Below, piece after piece: positions 1 to 13,100 of a stretch of 64,000 nt of DNA. Every line of letters begins with the position of its first letter. Position 1 is the first letter of the stretch. The DNA is from Antennarius striatus (taxonomy: Eukaryota; Chordata; Actinopteri; Lophiiformes; Antennariidae). The stretch spans positions 4,267,697-4,331,696 of the forward strand of contig NC_090789.1 of assembly GCF_040054535.1 (NCBI RefSeq), given 5' to 3'. Under the pieces are notes generated by a model, which saw only the letters and a program-made list of their open reading frames with translations, did no database searches and was not told the DNA's origin. A program made the position numbers and the translations under genes.

Positions 1-1404
1 TTTGACTGACGGTTTGAAAAGGCCATCATTCTATATTTAAGTAAACACTTGAATACTAAATGAAGCCAGGGTGGTTTAGGACAGTGGTGAAATCATAATT
101 GCATGATTCTCCTTCATTCTTAACCAGAAAACATTTTGCATCTGCCTCCGAATAGTTTTTAAAACTGACCCAGAGAAGCAGAGACAAACTTGCAAACTGA
201 ACAGAGATGACAAAACTTAACCCACTTTGGAGGAAAAGCTGACATAATACAGCTAAAAAGAATCAGGGCACTCAGAAAAGCAGGAAATTAAACAGAGGCA
301 CGAGGTGTAATGACACGTAAGGAGAGTGAACTAGAAAGTCACTGAACGTGTGCAGATCATTTTCTTTGACGAGGTCAGCGATCAAACCAACATGAACCAG
401 TCAAAAGGAAGAGATTCTATTTGTACCTCCGAAGAGCGACGGTCCTATCTTTGCACGAGGGGTCAGTACAGTGAGCTGAATAATTATAGCATCTGCAGCT
501 GTTTGCAATTTACAGATAACACCAGATTCTGCATGCTGGACTTTTAATGAGATGCCAGCTGGAAAGATTATCATCCTATAAAAACTGTTTCTGCCCCAGT
601 AAAAATAATATGAAGAGTCTCAATAACAAACATTTACAGTTTGCAATTTCATTCATCATGAACGCCGCTTGTAAATCTCTAATGCAGTCAATCACTCTGA
701 GAATGGGAAAAAGGGATTCAAATATTAAGATCCAGATCTAGAAATCCAGATCCTTTAATAAAATTATATCTCCCATCTGATTGGCTTCAACTAGTGTGAA
801 TGTTTGTGCTTTCTTTGACACTTTGTGAATTTGTTTTATGAATGTTATAAACACACACGTATTGTTTTATATCCATTTACTTGGTGTATTTTATTCAGCA
901 CAACCTTGACTGAGAGAACTGTCTTTTATTCTGTTTCAATAAAGATTTATGCTTCATGTTTTCCACAGTTGTATTCAAAGCTTTACTTGTGAGGTTTCTC
1001 AGTAGATAGTGTTCCTCAAAATGTTCAAAGAAGTTTCAAACCAAGCTACCAAGGCTGATTTAGTCTAGTTTAATGTTTAACCTTTATTTTTAATTTTTTT
1101 AGTCTTTTCTCCATTGAACCCTTTCATTTCTTTCTCTGTTCTTTAGGGTTATGATTAAATGGCTAATTTGAAATGTTCCCTTCATGTCTGTATTTCTATA
1201 TTTTAATCTTTAAGTCTGAAACCTCCCGAAAACACCCCCTTAAATGAACATTTATCTGTTATTTAATACAAGCAATACATTTTTATCAATTTTTCATTCA
1301 ATATTTTACCAACTCTTATTTTGGATAACACTCTGATTTAAATAAAAATTGATATTTTATTTATTTATCTTCTTATTTACATGTTTTTGGTTTTTGTTTC
1401 ACAG
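1..1404. other. Presumed necab1 intron (left edge), no gene seen
   Basis: AT-rich sequence ending in a polypyrimidine/AG acceptor in front of the exon at 1405. Short open frames here lack splice signals, codon structure or recognisable similarity. Nothing else is supported. It is intronic because the first visible exon starts with one base completing a split codon. Confidence 0.7.
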
Positions 1405-3712
1405 TAACGTGGACACTGATGAACTCTGTGGTAAGTTGGTTTTCTCTACAATTCAGAGAACTTTTAATATCTCTTATAGCATTAGAAAAGAACTCTGTTA
1501 AATGTCGTCAAATGACCCACGACAACATCCCTAAAGGCAATATGACTGACTATGACAACTAAACACCCACAATCCTGTCTGAGATGTTTAACTCATACAC
1601 ATTTCTTTTTGGGTTCCTCTGTCCCTGGGCAATGAAGAGTATTTCTCCCAGCACCTCGGCGAATACGAGAACGTCCTCGCTGCCTTAGAAGACCTGAATA
1701 TGTCCATACTGAAGGCGATGGACAAAACAAAGAAAGTAAGTATTGAAAAGATAAATTAGATCTTAACCATGCACCTAAATCTGAACCTAATTTCGTGCAT
1801 ACCGGGTGAGACTTGCTGTGAAGCACGAATCGGCCCTCCAATCTACATCAAAGCTGACACAACTGATTGTGGCTCCTGCAGAAATGGAGTGGGAGTCAAA
1901 CTGTGACTTTGTCAGTGGTTGTTTTTTTAGCACAGAGGAACGCAAGTAAGAAAGTATGATGGCAAAGATAATTGGCAACTGCAGCTCAAGATTTTGATGC
2001 AGTTTATATTTTGACTTATTGAACTGAAAATAGTGGCAGAATGGGAAGGAAGGTATCAAAAATCCATCATTCCACATCAGATAGAGGAACTTGGAATATA
2101 AATAAATGAAATATCAGGAACCCAATTTATACGATAGATAGAGTAAAACTCAGGTTGCGAGAAGACGATGCTTTTCTTGAAATAGGTTTCAAAAAGGTCG
2201 GAACATCCGAAGCGCAGCAGTGACTTCATCTGCCAGGAATTCAGCTTTCATTTCTGAGAGGGGAAATAAAACATGCAGAGACTTTTTTGCACTCTCCCTG
2301 CAATCTTGTATAGATCTAAAAATGCAGCAAGCTGTGATGAGGTGCAAAAATCAAATTGCACCTTCAATCATTTTTCTGTTTCCTCAAGAGCACAGCTCCG
2401 AACTTGAAGTGAGCCGACAGGGGAGAACAAGGAGGAACAGCAGAGGCAGCGTCAGTGTTTTTTAAAGTTTGGCCAGTTGAGAGTAATTTACCTTTGATTC
2501 AAGTCATTGAGCTTAAGAAAAATGTACTTGCACTTATACTTGCATTTTTTCTGGGCAGTGATTTTGTTGCAGATGTATTCAGAACGGTATGAATTTATAC
2601 CAGAATGGTGGTTTAGTGGTTGGAAAATGACAACCCCAAGGTTCAAATTGCCCTGGCTGGGGCACCATGTCCTCCCTGCATGTGTTTCCCACCCTGGGTA
2701 CAAATACATGAAGATTAGCTTAATTACCAGCTCAAAATTCACTGCCGGTGTGAATACGAGTGTGAAACCTGTGCAGGGTGAACCGCACCATACACCTCCA
2801 TTTGTATGCATGTATTAGCATAGCAGGGAAGAGAACAGATGCTGAAAATGTCACAGGCTAATGCCTGGTGGTGGGAATGTATCTGAGTGGGTGGTCTCTG
2901 GCTATGGATGTTTGTGAGAGCATGATGGGCCGGCTGCATGTGTGTAAATGCATGTGTGCATGCATGAAACATCCATGTGCACTGTCACTGAGATGTACCA
3001 CAAACTACATGTTAGGTTTAGTTTCGCAGTTTACATGTTAGGTTTAGTTTCTGAGCTAGTGAATATTATCTTACTAATGTTTACCAGATTTTTAACAATA
3101 AAGGCAAGACAGAACAAACACATCTGACCTCATCCACAATTTAGTTTATGGATTTAATCCAAGAAAATATTAAATAGACCTCAAATTACAGATTTCTGTA
3201 CAGTTATGTCGCTCAGCAGTTTGTAGAAACCAAAAAATAAGGATAAGGAGTGTAAGTGTTCGACCTGCATTTATCAGGTGGCCAGGAACCTGACTCCAAA
3301 TGATGCTACGTCACTGCAGTAAATAAACGGATTAGTTCAAAATGTGCCAAGACATCAGCGGGGCATTTTACAATTTATGTTGAGATCAGAAAATGGGCCA
3401 TTGTTTGATTTACTGTAACCTGATTCTGCAGTATATTGGGTTCAGGGGAAAGATGTTACACACAACCTTAGATTAGATGTCTGAAAGCTGGTATTTTTAA
3501 AAACACAAAAAAAGACATGTGGTAGAGCAGCGTTTGTTTGGCACGGCGGTCGTTGTGTGGTCGTATCCTGAACTACCAGCATTCAAAAGCCTGATTTTAG
3601 CTCCACAATGCCTCCAACAGTCCTGGGTCATGCAAGATATGATGAAAGGATTAAGTAGACCTGCAGATATTTAAAATGACTGCAGGCTGGTGAGGTGGAA
3701 ACACACACACAC

Positions 3713-3781
<69 letters not shown>

Positions 3782-3786
3782 CACAC

Positions 3787-3834
<48 letters not shown>

Positions 3835-4633
3835 ACCGATCACAGGAGGTAATCTATACTCAGATGGAAGACGAGAGTGACCTTTACCAATTTGGTTGTG
3901 ACTCACTCTCCCTGACTGAATGTGCATTCATGTGCAAATTTGCGTGTATGTGTGTGTTTGTGTGTGTGTGTGTGTGTGTGAGCGTGCGTCTGTTTGCTGA
4001 TATTTGCTGAGTTCAAGTTGTTCCTTTCAGGCCGAGCTCTTTGGTTTGATGTGCCGCTGGATGGGGCCAATAAAGCCCAGGGTAATGATCTGCTCTGCAT
4101 TCTCTGCCCAACAGAAATCCTCCAGTAAATGTTCTTAAGGTGTTTATTCTAAACACAGTAATGTCAGACAATATAGCAGTTATCGACATTCTCGTGCATA
4201 CATGTCGTTCTCTAATCTAAGTGGCGTCACAGGTTCTCTCCTCCCGTACAGGAACAGATGTGAGGATCAGTACTAACACGAGTGTCATTCACTAATCTTT
4301 GAATAGATCGTAAAAAAAACACTCAATCCTGCTGCACAGCAAATGACGTCTTTCTAATATTACTTTTGATTCATTTTCCATCGACTTTCAAGCCAAACAG
4401 CGGTCTGCAGAACATAAACGGCCTTGATTTACAAAAGGACAAATTATAGCCCAGCATGAAATACTCACTGTAAAGGGATGCATCTCTTTGACGTCATTTT
4501 TATTGGAGGAGGAAGTTAACGTTTCACATTTTTTGATGCTATGTCAAAAAAGTAATACGTACACTAATACGTACACTAACTAACAGCAGTGTTTCGTGAT
4601 ATGTTAATTAATTTATTGCTCTTTTTTAACACG

Positions 4634-4708
<75 letters not shown>

Positions 4709-7113
4709 TCCTCCTGAAACAAAAGTATTGAATTATTTATTGGATTCATTTCCCCAGTGGCTTGCAACCCACCCGAGGCCTGCTGACGCCATGATTTTAG
4801 GGAACTATTCAACCTAATTATTTATTAATTGATATTTTTACGATAATATTTGACCAACAAAACTGTTCTCACTGAATTCATAGGCCTCTAGATTTTAAAA
4901 AATGCTCCCACTTCTTACAAAAAGATATTGAAGTCAGTTGAGGACATAGCAGCAGCAGCAGGCGATTGAAGCTGATATGCAACACCTTTGGTTCCAAGCC
5001 CCTTGGAGATTTAACAACTGCAGACTGTTCAGTTTTTCCTCCGTCCTTTTCTTTCCTGTCCTGAAGTCAACCTTCCTTAACTGACTGATCCTATCGGCAT
5101 GGTTTAATTGACAGGTGGCATCTGGATACTGAGTGACTCAACTGAGAAGTGTAACTTATCACCATTCTGTTGGTTCTCACATCTACTCTCTCCATCTTTC
5201 CTCCCACAATAACATTTCTTCCTCCTCCTCCTGCTTCTCCTTTAACTCTCGACTGACAGGATTATCAGGAGTCAACACACCTGGAGCAGTTTGTGACTCG
5301 CTTTCTGTTGAAGGAGACAACCAATCAGCTTCATTCACTTCAAAGCTCGCTGGAGTGCGCCATGGAAACCACGGCGGAGCAGACCCGCCAGGAAAAGTAA
5401 GCAGACATCTCTGGGACACCAAACACGCACGCACGCACGCACGCATGCACGCACGCACTAACACGATTTGTCATCAAATCACGGACAACTAGCATTGTAC
5501 AAAGTTCACACAGCCTGTCTTCAATTTCACCCTGATCACACAGTCTAATACTTAATGCTATATTATAGACTGATGCTTTGATCCAATATTCAGAGCCACA
5601 GCACAGGCGCTATATATAATAACTATTATTAATTCACAGTAGATCATTTGACCGCCTAATGCACTAGTTTGACTGCATCCCAGAACGTCGGGGGAAAAAA
5701 AGTATGTCACCACTGAAGGGACCTTCAGGATTTCTGATCAAAGATGTGGTCCAGATCCCCTCGACAATGATTATTGATGAGAATTTAATTAAATATCTTG
5801 CATTTTTCAAAGGACCATTCTCTGGTTTGGGGTTTTTTGTGTGCTTTCTTGTTTTTTTATGTTGGTAAATTCACCTCATGTTTTAAAGTGACCAATAGAA
5901 ATCCACATTTCTATCACCAGATGTGAGCCTGGAAGGGATTACACATCTGGTTGTACATGCATGCAGTACTTCAGATTAATAACTCCCAGTTTAAGCCTGG
6001 TGGATATCTATACCCTACTGAATCATCATCGTCTAAGTTTATATTAATAATAGATAAACTGATGGATTATTAGCAGCTCTGCAGCTCCTCTCAGCTCTAC
6101 AGAGCATCACGTATCAGTTTTACTGGTTTTCTTCACTCGCGGCTGTCATCAGATTCACATTCATAGCAGGTGACAGTTATCTGCATAGAACTAATAACAG
6201 CAGATACATAACGTGAGTGAATATCTGGTATCGTCGAATTCCTCAAGGGTTGATTGAAACCAAATCACAGCTACGAGAAGAGAGAATATTAGAATTACGG
6301 CTCTCAGACACGATTCATCAAAGCTAACATTGCTCCATTTCAGCTGGACGTGTGAATGAGCAAAGAACGCTACTTCAACTCAAATTAGGTTCCCTGCTGT
6401 GTTCTCAATTGAAAAATGCTTGCCCTGAAATGTATAAATATGGTTGTTTTATTGATGTAATCTGGTGTTTGTGAATGAAAACCCACCCATGCCAGTAAAG
6501 AGCAGTTTAATCCTGGTGACGGCTGTCTTCCCTCAGCTATGTCTTTATTTAGAATGAGCTGCTTTCAGATTGATATGATGTAATGGTAAAACAGTTCATA
6601 TGAATACAGGTATGATCAAACTGTTTATATTACATATTTATGCATGTTCCATTTGTACGCTCTAGAAATTTGGCTTGTATGCTGCTAATTTTGAAGTATT
6701 TTTAGAAGGGAAACGTAATCACCTCCTGGATGTTGTTCAGAGACGGTTACTGGAGGATGGCAGGCGTACAAAGTGTAGAAGAAAAGGAAGGTGTGATTAG
6801 AAATTCCATTCTGCGATGAGGTTTAGGCAACAAAAGCACTTCAGTTAAGACGAGGTAATCGTTATTTCACTTTAGTGCTCTGGAAAACAAATGGAATTCA
6901 GTGTTTGTTTATTTTAGCGATTCGCAGTCATTTTTCAGACATTTACTCGAGGAAAAAAAAGCATTCTCTGATTCCCAAGTAGTTTTATACAAACATAATT
7001 TTAGGACAATGTGGAAATTTACTGACTGATAATTAACACTCCTCTGGCTTCATCTGTAGACAATGAGATCATTGATGATTAAACTTCAGGCACTTCTTTG
7101 GTGTGTGTGTGTG

Positions 7114-7151
<38 letters not shown>

Positions 7152-10100
7152 TGTGTGTGCACGCGCGCGCCAGGGAAGGGACATGCTAATTCTCCATTAG
7201 TGTGGTTCCGCATTCAGAATTCAGGAACGGCCCTGTGGTGCTCGGTTCATTACTGGCAATGACTCACCGCTGGAGTCTGTGCGTACGTGTGCGTGTGTGT
7301 GTGTGTGCCTATGTTTATTATATAAATTCCCAGATGATGAAAAACTTTGACTCTCATCATGTAACATGTGACAATGCAGTCACCTGTTTATACATGAAAA
7401 CAAAAGAAAAAGCTGAAAATGTGCCATTGGTTAGAAATCTGTGTCTGAGAATGATGTCCCACTCTCTCTAGCTTTTGAAAGTGCATTATAAATATACTAT
7501 TTCTAATACGTGTTTTAATATTTGGACTGCAGCTTTAAAATTTGACTAGTGATTTTTTAGCATCTTTAGACATGAATTCAACAGAAATCCTCCAGATGGA
7601 TGGATAGGCACAAGTCAGGATTACATTGTTGTGAAATGCAAAAAAAAAAATCTCAGACACTCGTATATACTGATGTATTCTCATATATGTGTGATTTCAC
7701 TCAAACATTCATTGTGCTCCGCTCTCCTCTCCTGTCTTGATCTGATATTCTTCTTTCCTCCATCTTCATTCTTACTCTCACACCTGCTCTCCAGTCGTGT
7801 CTCCTCTTCTGTCCTTTCCCTGACTCGTGTTTCGTAGCTATAAAATTGTGATTTTCATTCACACTGACAGTGAAATATGTAACCCTCATATTACACTTCT
7901 AACTTCCCACTTTTAAATACAATTAAAAATAATGGAACAGAGAGAGACTACAGCATTTGACATTGATTTTACCGAGCACTGCAGTTGAGCAATGTGCTGT
8001 AATTCTTTAATCAGATTTTGTATATTATCATGGGATGTTGGGATATTTTTGAACATATTGGAATATTGTGTTTGTCATGGTGTATTCTCTTGTTGGACAT
8101 CTAATATTCAAGCATACCTCGACCTTTAACATCATCAGTTCTTCTTTTGTCAGAGGATTTCTTGCATGTTTTTTCAATATGACTAGAGGTAATTCAACAT
8201 TAATCGTCAGCGTTTAAAAATTCCTGAAGCATATAGTTGATCTGATTTGACATGTTTTTGCATGATTTCAGTTTTAAAGGATCCCTGTAGGATTGTCTTC
8301 ATGCTCTCTAGTTCTTTTTCTCACCATTATCGTGTTCACACTTATTCTCAGAGGCAGAAAATGGTGGGCTTGGCATCTGAGACGTCCTTTCTTTCTTTCC
8401 CCTCCTCATCTACTCTGAATGTGTCTCTCTCTTCTTCCCTCATGTCATTTCAAAAACTTTCTGTCCCTCCTTCCCAGAGCTGCTTCCTCTCATCCAGCAC
8501 CTTTCTTTGAATTGCTGCACTTGAAATATTCCCTCATGCATCAAAATCCAATCACATCTCAAGGACCTGGCTGTTTCCCTGATGGCTTTAAATAGGCTTC
8601 AATGGTCAGTTTTGGGCATGAGGAGGCGAAATGGGAGCTTATATTCATAAATGCTTGGTTTACCTTCTGATATGATATCACTTCATCATGGAATTGTGTT
8701 GTTTTTGCCAACGGATGACCTCAGTCTTACACACTTTTCAGCTCTTAATCCCCTCTTCCTCCCCATCAGTTGACATAAGGCCTTCAGAGGAAATGTGAAA
8801 ATGCAACGGCTGCTGATCTCTGCTCTTTTACGGGTCTCAGACGACTTTTGCAATTGAAGTCGCTACTTAGCCAAGAATAGACCTGCATCCTGACTCACTG
8901 GCACAACAACGGGGACCTGCCATCAGTCCCTCCTACAACATCAGGGCACACACATATTTGACTGCAGCGGGTTCAATAATAGTCCTGCATTTGTGAATGT
9001 GAAAGGGACCATTTAAATCTGATATCAGCCGAATTAAGTCAGGAGATCGAAGTAAATCAGATCGTAACATCTCATTATCTTACATATTTCACTTTGCTTT
9101 CTTCTATATGATAACTGCTGAATGAAGAATATCGAATTAAAAGAATATTCTGACATTGTGGGAAGCACACTCTTTCTCTGCAATAGATTTGCTGACTTGA
9201 TCGATAGCATTTAGCATCGTTTGAAAAGGAATCGCTAACCGGTAGGTCAGTCAAAGAGGAATAGTGGGTGTTTTTATTGTTACACATTAAATCCTCGAAA
9301 GCAGTGTCAGACCGTGAGACAATTTTTACACATTTGTAGTAGCAGAAGACTCTTTTATCATCTTAATCTGGTCAAATATTTTATTTAATATTTGCAAAGA
9401 GTCATATGATTGAATAATTTTATACAGTCGTGTGAGTAGCCAACAGGAAGTTAGCCATCTTGGCTGACGGAAGCCTTCTCTGTTGTTGACTGTGTGCTGA
9501 ATGTGTTATGCCACAATAAACCAAACCTGGCAATGGCTGCATATTTATTATCATTTATAAACTTTAAATTATACAAAAAGAGGAAATTGCTTCTAGAAAA
9601 AAGAAATAATGAAGAAGGAAACTTGCACAGACTTGAATGTGAATTTTTTTTTTTGGCACGTGCACATTCAAAAACCCCTGAGGTCTTGTCAAAGTATTGG
9701 ACCAAATAACTTGACGGGTTGAGGATAAATCTTAGGTGATGTCGCCCCGCGGGTGCACATACCTTGTCACCGCCAATAGCATCACCGGCAGTTTAAGGCT
9801 TGCTGAATTTGTTCACAGCTGAGACATAAATTCATGAGACTCTGGTACCAACCTAAATATCACCATCTCCTGAATCCTTATACTTCTTCTTTATTCCATT
9901 TTTGGCCTAAATTTACTTATCGTCCAGATCCAAGCTTGTTAGATGTGTGCAGGGCAGATGTGTGTTATATCATAGAAAGGCTGGGGTATTGAATATATTT
10001 TAATAACTTCGCTGCTTTGCCTCTAGACAGGGTCCACTGAAGCCAGAGGTTCTGTCCATCCAGTGGTCAGGTCGTCGCTCCAATCGAAGGCTTCAGAGGA

Positions 10101-13100
10101 ATAGTAGCCTCTCTCCCAACAACCCGCTCCTCAGCCTCATCAGTTCAGGTAGGGCTGAACCACATGCTCTCATATCTAGTGCCACGTCTTACTGTCGGTG
10201 CTCTAGCAGAGGTCCACCACAGGCCAGAGAGAGGAGAGGGGAGGTGGAGAAGGTGTGAGAGAGAACCTGTGAGTGGGAGACCAAGAGAGGATGAGGAGGA
10301 GAGTGTGTTCACATGGAAGTGTATGTGTGTCAATCCAGAGGCGCTGAATGCTAACACTTCAGTCTCATATTTGCTGTTTGCTGCTTTACAAGTGTGTATT
10401 TTAAAGATTCCATTAAGACAGAAAACAGTAGTTTCACTTATAAATGATCTTTGCTTACATTCAAGTCCCCGCCAGACAAGTTCATACGATGCTGATTAAA
10501 CCATTTACCACCAGATGAATCATTAAATTACAATCATTGCGGATTGCATTGCCGGAGCTAAAGAGGGAAACATTCATAGTAATGCCATAGAACAGCAAAT
10601 AGGATCATGGTGGCGTCATAAATGCATAAATAGTATGTAATTAGTTCCCATTGTTACACTTAGAGGAGGGAGGAGCAGAAAAAGGTCTAAAAATGACAAA
10701 TGGTAATTTAGAATCTGCTCTGACTCATTATTACAGATGAGTCAGAGCAGATTTTACTTTTTGCAAAACAGTAAAATCTGTATATTAGAATTGCATTATT
10801 GACCTTCACTAACAGGTCAATTTAGTGGGATTGATTTTAAGCCTTATTTTCACTGATGCTGATCAGACCTGTTTTCATTTGCTCTCCAGCGGCGGCGGCG
10901 GCGGCTGATGACGCTGTGATGGAATGATGAGTTCTGTGTATTGGTGATGACTAACTGATGAATATAAGGCAAACCAAGAACCTGTACCTGAGTAGCTGAA
11001 GATCAGATACTCTCATGCTGTCTGCTAACTTTTCAAAAGAATAGTCTCTAGCATTCATTAGTTGGAGTATCATTAGTTGCAGCACCATTATTTCTTCAAC
11101 CCTCTGGATACTGTGTTTACTGCCTGTGATCTCAATGAGAGCTATTAATCTACTGATCAAATAAACATCTTTCTTCGTGCTTGTATAACTGTTGATCCAC
11201 ACCACAGCCGTTTTACTTTCTAATTATTGGATTTCCCAGCCCGGGTCATGTATTGTCCATTGTTTGCTCACAGTCGGTTTTCCATTAGTTCATGATGACA
11301 CCAGATGCAGTTGCTAGGAGATCTGTGACATCAGACCCTCTATGGACACAGGCTTCAAAGCTTCTCTATTGATTGTCACAGTTGTGCATTGCATTATACA
11401 GTATGAAAGAAGTGTCCTCTATTGCCCCATCACTACAATAGAGTGTTGAGTTAGAATAACCAAAGCGGTAAAATCTGTTTTAAAATCTTGTTGATGTACT
11501 TTCTCTCCACCTTTCTTGTTTATTCCCTCCATCTGAACCCCACCCCCCCACCCCCTTTGTGTGTCCACCAGGCGTTTACGATGAGGACAGCCAGTGGATG
11601 ACACAGGTCAACAGACTGCAGAAGCTTATCGACCGTTTGGAGCAAAAGGTGACTTCATTTCTTTCAAGCTTCCCGTAATCCCTCTTCTGCCTCCTTCTTC
11701 TCCTTTTCTGTTTAGCTTCTGTTGTTTTTATCTTTCTGTGTCCCCTCGCTCTGTCCCAGCCATCTGGTCTCCACATCCTTCCCTCTAAAATCATCTGCAA
11801 ATCACCACAAGTAAACTCACGAGCCATTAACAACAAATTACCTGAACGAAGTAACACCCACCTGCATGCTAAATGTAGAGGGATGTAACAGGGAGGGCAT
11901 CCAGCATAAAAAACTTTGCCAAACAAACATGCGCATTCTCGGAATAGCCCCTTTATTGCATACTTTATCAGCCACATCTGCAGCAGCTGTAGCAGCTCTC
12001 CTCTATTATCAATGCACTTGGTGAATGGCTAGGAAAATATCCAGTAGCTGGACAGTAAGTCACAAAGATGTGTTAAGTTCAATGGCTAGAGCAACCCATA
12101 AGACCCATTTTAAAAATTAGATGTTTAATCAACCCTAGGACCACTTTTAAAAAGATTTAAATCTTTAAGAAATAATTAAGGTCACAGTTAATAATTCAAA
12201 GGAGTTAGCTAGCTAATTAAAGTTTAAACCATTTAAAAAGGGGACAAAAAATCTTCTGTCACCTCAGCTCTCCAGAATTCAGATGTTTACCCTCCTTGAG
12301 TTAGTTTTCAACAATTATAGGAGCAATGCATTTCTTCTGTGACACCTCAGCTCTCCAGAATTCAGTTGTTAAGTCTTTCAGTTAGTTTTCAATAAATTTC
12401 TCCTGTGACACAATTACTGTAAATGTAATAAACAAGGCAACAGGCAACTGCGCTACCCTCTGTGCCACCATTTTAATTTTCATCTTTTTATTTTTTATAT
12501 AAATTTTGATTTCTTTAATTTGATTTTAAAATGGTGGTGAAGGTAGGAAAACTCACATACTGTTGTTGCTTATATTCAAAGAAATGAGTGCAAAAATTTT
12601 GGGGAACAGTTTGGTAGATATACACAGATGAGAATGAATCCTTTAAAGGGTCTTTAAAGAAGTTCTAATAAATACAAAAAAGTTGCCCTATTAAGTAGAT
12701 GTTACTTTAGTTTGAGGAAATGAAGAATAATTCCTCTTGATTTGTCTTTCTTCTTCTCCTGCAGGAGATCCGTCTGGAGCCGGTTGAAGAGGAGGTCTTG
12801 GAGAGTAAATCGGTCAGTGCCATTAGACCCGTCTCTTGGGTTTTTTTTTTTTTTTTTTCTGTTGTGACCACTCTGTGTCACTCTTCTCATGTAAGGAAGA
12901 TGATAACCACTCAGCCGTTGTCATAGCAACAGCAGGGATGTGACTTAACAGTGGCGCTCTCTTTGTACAGTCTGTCTCTTAATTCCTCTTTAAAACTCGA
13001 TATTTAATTTCAAAGAGGCGACTCAGAGTCATCGAGGGGCCACGCACTGAGGAATATTAAAGTTATTAGGATTTCTTCAATCGGATTCCTTTACAGAAAG

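Noticed and set aside
3690-4010. Open frames of 60-130 codons through CA, AT and GT/GA repeats (also 4576-4812 and 17267-17698)
   Set aside because: Their length comes from stop-free dinucleotide repeats; the encoded runs (His-Thr, Tyr-Ile, Ser-Leu, Cys-Val, Arg-Glu) have no start context or splice support.
10712-10753. The 17-bp hairpin as a microRNA precursor
   Set aside because: The stem is too short for a canonical pre-miRNA (needs about 30 bp or more) and there is no lower stem pairing outside the arms.
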